Assembly: GCF_000164865.1 (NCBI RefSeq)
Contig: NC_014618.1
Coordinates: forward strand, 1,426,001-1,490,000
Source of the DNA: [Enterobacter] lignolyticus SCF1
Lineage (GTDB): Bacteria > Pseudomonadota > Gammaproteobacteria > Enterobacterales > Enterobacteriaceae
Direction of reading: 5' to 3'
Length of the DNA: 64,000 bases
Positions 24,994 to 36,022 of this stretch are shown piece after piece. Each line of letters starts with the position of its first letter. Position 1 is the first letter of the stretch. The notes below the pieces were generated by a model. The model worked only from the letters and a program-made list of their open reading frames with translations. It ran no database searches and was not told where the DNA came from. Position numbers and translations under genes: made by a program.

Positions 24994-26886
24994 TTATTCC
25001 GTGGGTGCAATTACCTGACGAATCTGCTGCAACGAAGCGGGATCGTCGAGGGTGGTCAGATCGCCAGGGTCGCGGCCTTCGCAGATAGCCTGGATCGTTC
25101 GCCGGAGCATTTTCCCGGAGCGCGTTTTCGGCAGCTGTGAGACGAACCAGACGTGAGCGGGGCGACCAAAGTGGCCTATCTGGCTATCCACCAGCGCCAT
25201 GATCGCGCGCTCTTCACTGTGCGCGACATCGCTATCCTCCAGGGTATCGCTCTGTTTGGGGATGACAAACGCGACCGCCACTTGCCCCTTCAGTACGTCT
25301 TTCACCCCAACGACCGCCACTTCAGCCACATTCGGATGGCTGGAGATACTCTCCTCTATCTCCCGCGTACCCAACCGATGTCCGGCGACATTAATCACAT
25401 CATCCGTGCGGCCGAGGATAAAGTAATAGCCGTCGGCGTCGCGGATCCCCCAGTCAAAAGTGGCATACATCTGGCGTGAAAACTGCGACCAGTAGGTATT
25501 GATGAAACGTGAATCATCCCCCCAGATGGTCTGAATACAGCCGGGGGGGAGAGGTCCTTCGATGGCCAGCATTCCTTTCTCGTTGACGCCGCAGGGCGCG
25601 CCGGTCGCCTCATTGAGCAGCTGCACGTTGTAACCGTACATCGGTACGCCGGGGCTCCCAAGGCGCGACGGCCTGTCATCCAGCCCACGGGCGATCGCCA
25701 TAATTGGCCAGCCGGATTCGGTCTGCCAGTAGTTGTCGATAACCGGAACGTCCAGCGTCTGCGTTACCCACGATGCGGTGGGCTCATCCAGCGGTTCTCC
25801 CGCCAGATACAGCGCCTCCAGCGAGGAGAGATCGTAGTTGCGGATCTGCGCCGTCGGGAACTTCTTCAGTATCCGGATGGCGGTCGGCGCGGAGAACATC
25901 CGGTTGACCTGATATTTCTCCACGATTTTCCACCACACGCTGCAGTCAGGGTAGGTCGGCAGGCCCTCGTAAACAATGGTCGCCATCCCCGCCAGCAGCG
26001 GGGCGTAGACAATATAGGAGTGCCCAACAACCCAGCCGATATCCGAGGCGCAAAAGAACACCCCACCGGCTTTGCCGCCAAAAATGGTGTCCATGGAGGT
26101 GGCCAGCGCCACCGCGTAGCCGCCGACGTCGCGCTGGACCCCCTTGGGTTTTCCGGTGGTGCCGGAGGTGTAGAGAATGCAGGAGGTTTCGTTAGACTCA
26201 AGCCAGGTCACCGGTACCTGCGCGCCGAGGTGCTGCAGGTACAGGGTGGCGAAATCGAGATCGCGCCCGGCAACCCGCGGCATTTTCGCCAGCCCGCGAT
26301 CCACCAGCAGTACGTGGCGCGGCGGATACTGCGCCTGGGCGATGGCGTCATCAAGCAGCGTCTTGTACGGCAGGGTTTTGCCGCCGCGAACCCCGGCATC
26401 CGCCGAGACAATCAGCACCGGCCTGGCATCGTCAATCCGCGCCGCCACGCTGTGCGAGGCAAAACCGCCGAATACCACCGAGTGGATAGCGCCAATGCGT
26501 GCGCAGGCCAGCAGCGTAATGTGCGCCTCAGCAATCATCGGCATATAAACCAACACCCGGTCGCCGCGCTTCACGCCCAGCGACAGCAGCATCGACGCCA
26601 CCACATTCACTTCATTATGCAGCTGACGGAAGGTAAACGTCCGCTCCTCTTCGGTTTCAGAAGAGACGGCGATCAGCGCCAGCGCATCCGGCTGTTTATC
26701 CAGCCAGCGGTCGATGGCGTTGTGGCACAGATTGGTCGTACCGCCGCAAAACCAGCGGGCAAACGGCGGATGATGGTGATCAAGCGCCTGTGTAAACGGC
26801 TGCTGCCAGTCAATACGCTGGGCCTGTTCGGCCCAGAATGATGACGGCTGCGCAATGGAACGCTGATAAAATTCGCTAAAAGACAT
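24994..26886 (-). CDS. prpE: Propionyl-CoA synthetase
   Basis: The 630-residue ANL-family ligase activates propionate with ATP and CoA, the entry step of the 2-methylcitrate cycle. It starts MSFSEFYQRSIAQPSSFWAEQAQRIDW like E. coli PrpE. The P-loop TSGTTGKPKG, the motif DNYWQTESGWPIM, DWGIRDADGYYFILGRTDDVINVAGHRLGTREIEE and the acetylatable catalytic lysine in KTRSGKMLRR are all present. It is the last gene of prpBCDE, 40 bases after prpD. Length agrees with E. coli (628). Nothing is broken. Confidence 0.95.
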   Translation of the reverse strand: MSFSEFYQRSIAQPSSFWAEQAQRIDWQQPFTQALDHHHPPFARWFCGGTTNLCHNAIDRWLDKQPDALALIAVSSETEEERTFTFRQLHNEVNVVASMLLSLGVKRGDRVLVYMPMIAEAHITLLACARIGAIHSVVFGGFASHSVAARIDDARPVLIVSADAGVRGGKTLPYKTLLDDAIAQAQYPPRHVLLVDRGLAKMPRVAGRDLDFATLYLQHLGAQVPVTWLESNETSCILYTSGTTGKPKGVQRDVGGYAVALATSMDTIFGGKAGGVFFCASDIGWVVGHSYIVYAPLLAGMATIVYEGLPTYPDCSVWWKIVEKYQVNRMFSAPTAIRILKKFPTAQIRNYDLSSLEALYLAGEPLDEPTASWVTQTLDVPVIDNYWQTESGWPIMAIARGLDDRPSRLGSPGVPMYGYNVQLLNEATGAPCGVNEKGMLAIEGPLPPGCIQTIWGDDSRFINTYWSQFSRQMYATFDWGIRDADGYYFILGRTDDVINVAGHRLGTREIEESISSHPNVAEVAVVGVKDVLKGQVAVAFVIPKQSDTLEDSDVAHSEERAIMALVDSQIGHFGRPAHVWFVSQLPKTRSGKMLRRTIQAICEGRDPGDLTTLDDPASLQQIRQVIAPTE

Positions 26887-26926
26887 GATGTTCTCCTGGT
26901 GAACCTACGCCTCATCGCACGCCGCT

Positions 26927-28378
26927 TTAGATGACATAGAGGTCCATATACTCATTGACCGGCATCTGCTCAAGACGGCTTCTGTCCAGAGAGACCTCCA
27001 GAATGCGCTGCTGCTGACGGGACGGGAACTGGCGCGCCAGGTTGATTTTGAATTTCTCGATAAGCTTCGGAATACCGTCTTTACGACGGCGCGCGTGGCC
27101 GATCGGGTATTCCACGACCACTTCGTCAAAGCGCGTTCCGTCGGTAAACGTCAGGGTGATGGCGTTCGCGATGGCGCGTTTTTCCGGGTCGTGATAGTCG
27201 GCGGTGAAGGCCGGATCTTCGCAGCAGCTCATCTTCTCGCGCAGGGCATCGATACGCTTGTCCTGCGCCACGCCGTCTTCATAATCCGCCGCCGTCAGGC
27301 GTCCGAACAGCAACGGGATCGCCACCATGTACTGAATGCAGTGGTCGCGGTCGGCCGGGTTGTTCAGTGGGCCTTTCTTGTCGATGATACGAATGCAGGC
27401 TTCGTGAGTGCGAATGGTCACTTTCTCAATATCTGCGGCGGTTTTACCCGCTGCCTGCATTTTCTGATAAAGCGTCATTGCGGCTTCAACCGCCGTCTGC
27501 GAGTGAAACTCCGCCGGGAAGGAGATTTTGAACAGCACGTTTTCCATGACGTAAGAACCGTACGGACGCTGGAAGCGGAACGACTCGCCTTTGAAAGAGA
27601 CATCGTAAAAACCCCAGGTTTTCGCGGTCAGCGCCGACGGATAGCCCATCTCGCCGGTTTTCGCCATCAGCGCCAGACGTACCGCGCGGGAGGTGGCATC
27701 GCCCGCCGCCCAGGACTTACGCGTCCCGGTGTTCGGCGCATGGCGATAGGTGCGCAGAGACTGCCCGTCGACCCAGGCCAGAGACACGGCATTAAGGATT
27801 TCGTCGCGGGTGAGCCCCAGCATTTCGGCCACCACCGCCGTTGAGGCCACTTTGACCAGCAGCACATGGTCGAGTCCCACGCGGTTGAAGGCATTCTCCA
27901 GCGCAATACAGCCCTGAATTTCATGGGCTTTAATCATACCGGTCAGCACCTGCTTCATGGTCAACGGCGCTTTTCCGGCGGCGACGGCGTTACGCGACAG
28001 CCAGTCCGCCGTCGCCAGAATACCGCCAAGGTTATCGGACGGATGGCCCCACTCGGCCGCCAGCCAGGTGTCGTTGAAATCGAGCCAGCGAATCATCGCG
28101 CCAATGTTAAATGCCGCCTGCACAGGATCGAGCTGAAACTGCGTTCCCGGTACGCGGACGCCGTTTGGCACCACGGTTCCCGGCACAATTGGCCCCAGCA
28201 GTTTTTTACAGGCCGGATATTCCAGCGCTTCCAGACCGCAGCCCAGGGTGTCGAGGAGACAATAGTGGGCGGTGTCGTACGCCACTTTCGACGTGATGCT
28301 ATAGTTCATAACATAGTCAACGATATCAACGATCTCGCGGTCGAATTCCGGACGCGTATTCATAATTTGAGCGGACAT
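26927..28378 (-). CDS. prpD: 2-methylcitrate dehydratase
   Basis: The 483-residue MmgE/PrpD-family enzyme dehydrates (2S,3S)-2-methylcitrate to 2-methyl-cis-aconitate. The sequence MNTRPEFDREIVDIVDYVMNYSI, the DTLGCGLEAL helix, AFNIGAMIRWLDFNDTWLAAEWGHPSDNLGGILA and the C-terminal FDEVVVEYPIGHARRRKDGIPKL are those of enteric PrpD. Length equals E. coli PrpD. It needs no Fe-S cluster. It is 17 bases downstream of prpC in the operon. Confidence 0.96.
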   Translation of the reverse strand: MSAQIMNTRPEFDREIVDIVDYVMNYSITSKVAYDTAHYCLLDTLGCGLEALEYPACKKLLGPIVPGTVVPNGVRVPGTQFQLDPVQAAFNIGAMIRWLDFNDTWLAAEWGHPSDNLGGILATADWLSRNAVAAGKAPLTMKQVLTGMIKAHEIQGCIALENAFNRVGLDHVLLVKVASTAVVAEMLGLTRDEILNAVSLAWVDGQSLRTYRHAPNTGTRKSWAAGDATSRAVRLALMAKTGEMGYPSALTAKTWGFYDVSFKGESFRFQRPYGSYVMENVLFKISFPAEFHSQTAVEAAMTLYQKMQAAGKTAADIEKVTIRTHEACIRIIDKKGPLNNPADRDHCIQYMVAIPLLFGRLTAADYEDGVAQDKRIDALREKMSCCEDPAFTADYHDPEKRAIANAITLTFTDGTRFDEVVVEYPIGHARRRKDGIPKLIEKFKINLARQFPSRQQQRILEVSLDRSRLEQMPVNEYMDLYVI

Positions 28379-28395
28379 AGGGTCGGTTTCCTTTT

Positions 28396-29565
28396 TTATT
28401 TGCGTTGATCCAGAGGGATGAAGGCGCGGTCTTCCGGGCCGGTGTAATTAGCGGAAGGGCGGATGATTTTATTGTCCTGACGCTGTTCGATGATGTGCGC
28501 CGCCCAGCCAGTGACCCGGGCGATGACGAACAGCGGGGTAAACATTTCGGTCGGGACGCCCATCATGTTGTAGGAGACCGCTGAGAACCAGTCGAGGTTG
28601 GGGAACATTTTTTTCGACTCCCACATGACCGTCTCCAGACGATCGGCGATGTTGTACATCTTCAGCGAACCGCCTTCCTGGGAAAGCTGCTTAGCCACGC
28701 GCTTGATCACCTGATGGCGCGGGTCGGCAATGGTGTAGACCGGGTGGCCAAAGCCAATCACGACCTCTTTATTTTCAATGCGTTTGCGGATATCCGCTTC
28801 AGCCTCTTCCGGGGTTTCATAACGCTGCTGGATTTCCAGCGACACTTCGTTAGCGCCGCCGTGTTTCGGCCCGCGCAGCGCGCCAATCGCGCCGATAATC
28901 GCTGAATACATGTCAGAGCCGGTACCCGCAATCACCCGGCTGGTGAAGGTTGAAGCGTTGAACTCATGCTCGGCATACAGCACCAGCGAAATGTGCATGG
29001 CCTTTTCCCAACTGGACGACGGTTTTTCACCGTGCAGCAGGTGCAGAAAGTGGCCGCCGATGGAGTCATCGTCGGTTTCCGGCTGGATGCGCTCGCCGTT
29101 GTGGCTGTAGTGATACCAGTAGAGGAGGATGGAGCTGAGCGAGGCCAGCAGCCTGTCGGCGATATCGCGGGCGCCGGAGACGGTATGTCCTTCTTTTTCT
29201 GGCAGCGTACAGCCCAGCGCCGAGACGCCAGTGCGCATTACGTCCATCGGATGCGACGCCGCGGGCAGCGCTTCCAGTACCGTACGCACATTTGCCGGCA
29301 AGCCGCGCAGCGCTTTCAGCTTGATTTTGTAGGCCTGAAGCTCGTCGCGGTTCGGCAGCTTGCCGTGAATCAGTAAATGCGCGACTTCTTCAAATTCGCA
29401 GTGCCGCGCAAGGTCGAGAATATCATAGCCGCGGTAGTGCAGATCGTTGCCGCTTTTGCCCACGGTGCACAGGGCGGTATTTCCCGCAGGCACGCCGGAC
29501 AGCGCGACGGACTTTTTTGGCTTCATGACCGGGATATTGTTTTGCAGGGTGGTTGTGTCGTTCAT
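28396..29565 (-). CDS. prpC: 2-methylcitrate synthase
   Basis: The 389-residue citrate-synthase-family enzyme joins propionyl-CoA and oxaloacetate to 2-methylcitrate. Visible family parts include KKSVALSGVPAGNTALCTVGKSGNDLHYRGYDILDLA, the catalytic histidines in the LYAEHEFNASTFTSRV and KHGGANEVSLEI regions, and GFGHPVYTIADPRHQVIK. Length equals E. coli PrpC. It stands second in the operon, separated from prpB by about 110 bases that hold REP units. Confidence 0.96.
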   Translation of the reverse strand: MNDTTTLQNNIPVMKPKKSVALSGVPAGNTALCTVGKSGNDLHYRGYDILDLARHCEFEEVAHLLIHGKLPNRDELQAYKIKLKALRGLPANVRTVLEALPAASHPMDVMRTGVSALGCTLPEKEGHTVSGARDIADRLLASLSSILLYWYHYSHNGERIQPETDDDSIGGHFLHLLHGEKPSSSWEKAMHISLVLYAEHEFNASTFTSRVIAGTGSDMYSAIIGAIGALRGPKHGGANEVSLEIQQRYETPEEAEADIRKRIENKEVVIGFGHPVYTIADPRHQVIKRVAKQLSQEGGSLKMYNIADRLETVMWESKKMFPNLDWFSAVSYNMMGVPTEMFTPLFVIARVTGWAAHIIEQRQDNKIIRPSANYTGPEDRAFIPLDQRK

Positions 29566-29615
29566 ATTGTCCTCGTCATTATTTTAATGTGTAGGGTACT
29601 GAGGGGGTACGTTTC

Positions 29616-29680
29616 GTAGGCCTGATAAGGCGCAGTCGCCATCAGGCAATGCCGGATGGCACTACGTTTATCCGGCCTAC
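29616..29680. repeat. Pair of REP/BIME units between prpB and prpC
   Basis: Two inward-facing palindromic units of the E. coli/Citrobacter REP type are seen: TAGGCCTGATAAGGCG...CGCCATCAGGCA and TGCCGGATGGC...TTATCCGGCCTA. The second unit begins inside the TAG stop codon of prpB (29677-29679). Such elements often stabilise the upstream mRNA, which here would favour prpB over prpCDE. Confidence 0.85.
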
Positions 29681-30558
29681 TTTTTGGTATACAGCGCGTC
29701 GAGCCTCTCTTCGTACTGGTAGTAATTGATGCTTTCGTACAGCTCGTTGCGCGTCTGCATGATGTCGATAACGCTCTTTTGCGTTCCTTCCTGGCGCAGC
29801 ACGTTGTAGACCTTTTCTGCGGCACGGTTCATCGCGCGAAATGCTGAGAGCGGGTAGAGCGCCATCGCTACGCTGGCGCTGCGCAGTTCATCGGTGGTGA
29901 ACAGCGGGGTGGCGCCGAATTCGGTAATGTTGGCGAGGATCGGCACCTGCACCGCGTCGGCAAACTGGCGGTACATCGCAAGCTCGGTGATCGCCTCCGG
30001 GAACAGCATGTCGGCCCCGGCTTCGATATAGGCCCGCGCACGATCGATGGCCGCGTCCAGCCCTTCCACCGCCAGCGCATCGGTACGCGCCATGATCACA
30101 AAATCAGGATCGGTACGGGCATCCACCGCCGCGTGAATGCGATCAACCATCTCTTCTTTGGATACGATCGCTTTATTCGGGCGATGCCCGCAGCGCTTGG
30201 CGCCAACCTGGTCTTCAATATGCAGCGCGGCCGCCCCGGCTTTGATCATCGATTTCACGGTACGCGCGACGTTGAACGCGGAGGCGCCAAAACCGATATC
30301 GGCATCCACCAGCAGCGGCAGCGGGCAAACGTCGGTAATGCGGCGAATATCAGTCAATACGTCGTCCAGGGTGGAGATCCCCAGGTCCGGAAGCCCCAGC
30401 GATCCTGCCGCCACGCCGCCGCCGGAGAGGTAAATCGCCTGATATCCGGCCCGCTGCGCCAGCAGAGCATGGTTGGCATTGATGGTGCCGACGATTTGTA
30501 ACGGGTTTTCTTTGGTGAGCGCCGCGCGAAACGCCTGGCCCGGAGAAAGTTGCGACAT
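29677..30558 (-). CDS. prpB: 2-methylisocitrate lyase
   Basis: The 293-residue ICL/PEPM-family enzyme splits 2-methylisocitrate to pyruvate and succinate, the last step of propionate breakdown. It begins MSQLSPGQAFRAALTKENPLQIVGTINANHALLA. The catalytic cysteine is in GAKRCGHRPNKAIV, and VDADIGFGASAFNVARTV carries metal ligands. The start is placed at 30558 (MSQLS) because it fits the family; an upstream in-frame ATG at 30603 lies closer to the sigma-54 promoter and is unlikely. The C-terminus (ALYTKK) is a little different from E. coli and its stop codon is part of a REP unit. Confidence 0.95.
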   Translation of the reverse strand: MSQLSPGQAFRAALTKENPLQIVGTINANHALLAQRAGYQAIYLSGGGVAAGSLGLPDLGISTLDDVLTDIRRITDVCPLPLLVDADIGFGASAFNVARTVKSMIKAGAAALHIEDQVGAKRCGHRPNKAIVSKEEMVDRIHAAVDARTDPDFVIMARTDALAVEGLDAAIDRARAYIEAGADMLFPEAITELAMYRQFADAVQVPILANITEFGATPLFTTDELRSASVAMALYPLSAFRAMNRAAEKVYNVLRQEGTQKSVIDIMQTRNELYESINYYQYEERLDALYTKK

Positions 30559-30605
30559 AGTTCGTCCTTTTGTTATCAACTTGTTACTTAGGTCGATTAA
30601 CATAA

Positions 30606-30621
30606 AGCAAGGGCTATGCCA
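30606..30621 (-). promoter_or_regulatory. Sigma-54 promoter of prpBCDE
   Basis: On the minus strand TGGCATAGCCCTTGCT matches the -24/-12 consensus TGGCAC-N5-TTGCW with correct spacing, about 50 bases upstream of the prpB start. It fits with PrpR being a sigma-54 activator. Confidence 0.9.
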
Positions 30622-30731
30622 GAGACGAGTATTGTTAAGCTATTTTGTCGTTAACTCTGATAATTCAATTGATTAGATGATGAAAAAAATATCGCATCGT
30701 TTTTCACATGGACAAAAGCGTGTCAGCTAAC

Positions 30732-30776
30732 GTTTCATGAAACAAACTAGATGTTTCATTGAAACATTGATGAAAC
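30732..30776. promoter_or_regulatory. PrpR-type upstream activator palindromes
   Basis: GTTTCATGAAAC (30732-30743) and TGTTTCATTGAAACA (30752-30766) are inverted repeats with a further TGAAACA at 30770. They lie between divergent prpR and prpB, upstream of the sigma-54 promoter, where the enhancer-binding protein PrpR should act. Confidence 0.8.
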
Positions 30777-30821
30777 ACGACTAAACCAAAAGCTCGACCC
30801 TTTAAACAGAGCCCGAGACTT

Positions 30822-32441
<1,620 letters not shown>

Positions 32442-32466
32442 TCTTTTACATGTAAGGGGAGCTCAT

Positions 32467-33550
32467 TGATCCTACCCACCAATATATGAATCCCAGCTCT
32501 ATGCCTGGCGAAGCAGGCAGCAACAGCAAATGACATCGTCATAACGTGAAAGTGAACTGGCTGCTGAAAATGCCCGCCTCAAACGCCAGTTGGCGGAGCA
32601 GGCAGAGGAACTGGCCATTCTCCAAAAGGCCGCGACATACTTCGCGAAGCGCCTGAAATGAAGTATGTCTTTATCGAAATACATCAGGCTGAATTCAGCA
32701 TTAAAGCCATGTGCCGTGTTCTTCGGGTTGCCCGCAGTGGCTGGTATGCCTGGTGTCACCGGCGTGTGAGGATAAATTCACGTCAGCAGTTTCGTCTGAG
32801 CTGCGACAGCGTTGTACGCGAGGCTTTTACTCAGGCAAAACAGCGCTACGGCGCCCCCACGTCTGACAGATGAACTGCATGCTCAGGGTTACCACTTAGC
32901 GTGAAAACCGTGGCAGCCAGTCTTTGTCGTCAGGGACTGCGGGCGAAGGCCTCGCGGAAGTTCAGCCCGGTAAGTTACCGTGAGCATGGTTTGCCGGTGT
33001 CGGAGAATCTGCTGAAGCAGGATTTTTACGCCAGTGGCCCGAATCAGAAGTGGTCGGGAGACATCACATATCTGCGCACTGATGAGGGCTGGCTCTATCT
33101 GTCGTCATTGACCTGTGGTCACGTGCTGTTATCGGCTGGTCGATGTCGTCACGGATGACGGCACAGCTTGCCTGCGATGCGCTACAGATGGCGCTGTGGC
33201 GGTGTAAGCGACCACAAAATGTCATCGTTCACACGGATCGCGGGGGCCAGTATTGTTCAGCGGATTATCAGGCTTTGCTGAAGCGGTATAATCTGCGCGG
33301 GAGCATGAGTGCAAAGGGCTGTTGCTACGATAATACCTGTGCGGAAAGCTTCTTCCACTCACTGAAAGTCGAATGCATCCACGGTGAACGCTTTATCAGT
33401 CGGGAGATCATGCGGACGACGGTATTTAATTATATCGAGTGCGATTACAATCGCTGGCGTCGTCACAGTACCTGTGGCGGTCTCAGTCCGGAACAGTTTG
33501 AAAACCAGAACCTCGCTTAGGGCTGTGTCTACATTACGTGGGTAAGATCA
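32467..33550 (+). mobile_element. IS3 copy, decayed, with internal deletion and intact target duplication
   Basis: The left end TGATCCTACCCAC and right end GTGGGTAAGATCA are the IS3 inverted repeats. The three bases outside each end are both CAT (32464-32466 and 33551-33553), the 3-base duplication IS3 makes. The element is 1,084 bases, shorter than full-length IS3 (about 1.26 kb), because the first part of orfA is missing. Confidence 0.88.
32490..33520 (+). pseudogene. IS3 orfA/orfB remnants, multiply frameshifted
   Basis: orfA survives only as its C-terminal third (ESQLYAWRSRQQQQMTSS, then an in-frame TAA, then SELAAENARLKRQLAEQ and LQKAATYFAKRLK). orfB begins at 32658 (MKYVFIEIHQAEFSIKAMCR) but shifts frame near 32856 (RYGAPTSDR then stop), again near 32900, and again near 33100-33140 in the region of the second catalytic motif. 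It ends with an intact stretch (NVIVHTDRGGQYCSADYQ, ECIHGERFISREIM, LSPEQFENQNLA). It cannot make transposase. Confidence 0.88.
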
Positions 33551-33563
33551 CATCGCCACACGA

Positions 33564-34958
33564 CTATTGTTGCCAGACTTTGACACAATTACGCCCTGCA
33601 TGTTTCGCCTTATACATTGCATCATCTGCCCGACTGATATACACATCTTCAGTCATTGTGTTGTCCGTTGCGGAGTATATTCCCATACTGATGGTGATGC
33701 GTTCTGACTGGTGGATATCGGTGTTTTTACTATCGTGTTGACTTACCGCGTGGCAAATTCGTTCGGCGATTATTTTTGCATTTTCTTCATTCACTCCGGG
33801 CAGTAGCAGAGCGAACTCTTCCCCCCCAATCCTGGCAAGAATATCATTCTGGCGTAGAAGGCTCTGTATTTTTATGGCGATAAATTGAATTACTTTATCA
33901 CCATGTTGATGACCATATTTATCGTTGATGCTTTTGAAAAAATCGATATCACATACAATGATGGAAAGAGGATTCTTGACTGTTATGCAGGGAATCAGTT
34001 TCATCAACGCATCATAAAAGTAACGTCGATTATATAACATGGTGAGATGATCGCGGATCGAGTTTTGATAAGCATTTTTGTATTTAGTATTTGAGTTTTT
34101 GTATAAAATAAATGAGTTTATAAATAGGATAAACACAAATACTAACGTTGATAACACTTCAAGCATTCGTGTGCGATAAAGCATATTGTCTGTAGAGTAT
34201 TCTGATGTTATCAATTGGAATGACATCAGCATATAGGAAATACATACAAAGTAAATGCCAGTCCAGTACATATTCCTGAATCTGGTTGTAATTATTGCAA
34301 TAATCAATATCACACACCACGCGACAAACATAACGCCAGGTCGCCAAAATGGGAAGAAGTCACTTATTTTTTGATGGGTTAGATCGATATTTGTTTTTAT
34401 GTAATAACTTGATGATAGCCATGATAGTGCAACCATAATAATCGATGCATTTATTATGACCCATACGGTAATGATGTTGTTTTCTGGAGAGAGTAACCTG
34501 TGTTTACGGAGTCCATAGAGCAACGCTGACATAAGAATAGTAATCATCAGCATAATATTGCGATAAAAATAGCCAATCAGATAATCATTGTAATTAGAGA
34601 TTGTTATTATTTTATATATAAATCCTTCAGGATAACTTGAAAAGTAATACATATTCAGTACTACTGAGCCAGTAAATGCACATATGACGGGTACTAAAAA
34701 TAGACACTGTTTATCGCTCAGGTATTTTAATATCATCAGTATTGATATGATTATGTAGGATATAAGTAAAGTAATTGTAATAATTGGCAGAAGTACTGGC
34801 GCGATGGATACAGTATTCTGGATAGTATTTTCGGCTAAGGTTTGTAGTATGGTAAAGACAAGTATGGATATTGCTGTAAACTTCTGCAAACTATGTTTGG
34901 GAAAATTAAATATATTAGTTAATTTAAACTTACGCGCCATTTCGGACATACCTTTCAT
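33564..34958 (-). CDS. MASE-type membrane diguanylate cyclase, AT-rich
   Basis: The 464-residue protein has an N-terminal block of about eight hydrophobic helices (residues 20-285), resembling the MASE4-type integral membrane sensors. A C-terminal GGDEF domain follows (about 300-462) with DIDFFKSINDKYGHQHGD, the catalytic loop GGEEF at 378-382 and an upstream RxxD inhibitory site (RQND). It should synthesise cyclic di-GMP. ATGs at 34958, 34949 and 34940 are possible starts. Its base composition is strikingly AT-rich compared with every neighbour, and it uses many ATA/ATT/TTA codons, which indicates foreign origin. An IS3 copy inserted only a few bases beyond its stop codon. Confidence 0.87.
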   Translation of the reverse strand: MKGMSEMARKFKLTNIFNFPKHSLQKFTAISILVFTILQTLAENTIQNTVSIAPVLLPIITITLLISYIIISILMILKYLSDKQCLFLVPVICAFTGSVVLNMYYFSSYPEGFIYKIITISNYNDYLIGYFYRNIMLMITILMSALLYGLRKHRLLSPENNIITVWVIINASIIMVALSWLSSSYYIKTNIDLTHQKISDFFPFWRPGVMFVAWCVILIIAIITTRFRNMYWTGIYFVCISYMLMSFQLITSEYSTDNMLYRTRMLEVLSTLVFVFILFINSFILYKNSNTKYKNAYQNSIRDHLTMLYNRRYFYDALMKLIPCITVKNPLSIIVCDIDFFKSINDKYGHQHGDKVIQFIAIKIQSLLRQNDILARIGGEEFALLLPGVNEENAKIIAERICHAVSQHDSKNTDIHQSERITISMGIYSATDNTMTEDVYISRADDAMYKAKHAGRNCVKVWQQ

Positions 34959-35182
34959 CTGTCGATGAATAATCTGATTATTATATTGTGAAGGGTCTTG
35001 AGTGTTGATTATTTATCATTGAGTGCTGTTTTGAAAATAAATCAATGATTAACCTGAGGGTAAAAAATAGATGGTTGAATGATGAATATATGTGAAGTTG
35101 ATACGGAAAATGAATAATGCCTTGTTTTATAATGAAAACATTTATGTAATTAATGAAACGATTTTATCGATGATTATACACC

Positions 35183-35355
35183 TTGAGTGGATGTTTTGCC
35201 TTCTTCATTGAAGAGGGGTCTGATCATCTGGCCAGGGATAGGTTACCGGTTTTTTTCAACCCTGCTGAGAGGACGGGAGTACGGCCAAAGATGGTCATGG
35301 TCTCCTGCAGAAAAGCACCGCCTGGCGCTTCTGAGCCGGCCTCAGAACTTTTGCT
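35183..35355. other. Unrecognised remnant sequence
   Basis: GC content rises abruptly here after the AT-rich intergenic stretch. Short open frames exist on the plus strand (for example one reading WPGIGYRFFSTLLRG), but none has a start, an RBS and a family I recognise. It abuts IS debris and is probably the edge of another lost element. Confidence 0.35.
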
Positions 35356-35478
35356 TCAGCACCTCCTGAGCATCTCCTTGTCCAGACTCAGGTCGGCTAC
35401 CAGTTTCTTCAGCCGCTGGTTTTCATCTTCCAGCTGCCGCAGACGTCGCATGATCCTATCCGTCACCGCCGGCGCGTA
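35355..35478 (-). pseudogene. Fragment of an IS3-family orfA (IS407-like), minus strand
   Basis: The minus strand reads MRRLRQLEDENQRLKKLVADL then SLDKEML, the leucine-zipper part of an IS3-family OrfA. A base is missing just after this, so the frame breaks at RRC-stop; restoring one base gives EVLKQKF. Both ends of the gene are gone. Confidence 0.7.
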
Positions 35479-35487
35479 AGGCTCGAC

Positions 35488-35562
35488 TGCGAATGGAAAA
35501 ACTCCGCCCTTTTATGGAGTACATCGATATGCGTCTGACCGAAAACGTCTGGAATGCCGAAG
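35488..35562 (+). pseudogene. Fragment resembling an IS21-family IstA
   Basis: Twenty-odd codons read MEKLRPFMEYIDMRLTENVW and then NAEV before being cut by the left end of the next insertion sequence. The pattern RLxENVWNAEV resembles the N-terminal part of IS21 IstA proteins. The rest of the element is absent. Confidence 0.4.
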
Positions 35563-35634
35563 TGAAGTGGTTTACTAAATTTGGCCACCTGAACAGAGGT
35601 GATATGCTCACATCAGAACAATACAGGTGCACCA

Positions 35635-35937
<303 letters not shown>

Positions 35938-36022
35938 TCGGGAAACTCAGGGTGTAGTGGATCGGTAATTCAGGACACCTCGAAATCCTGTTAATGTTAA
36001 AACAGTGAAAATGAGGTGATGC

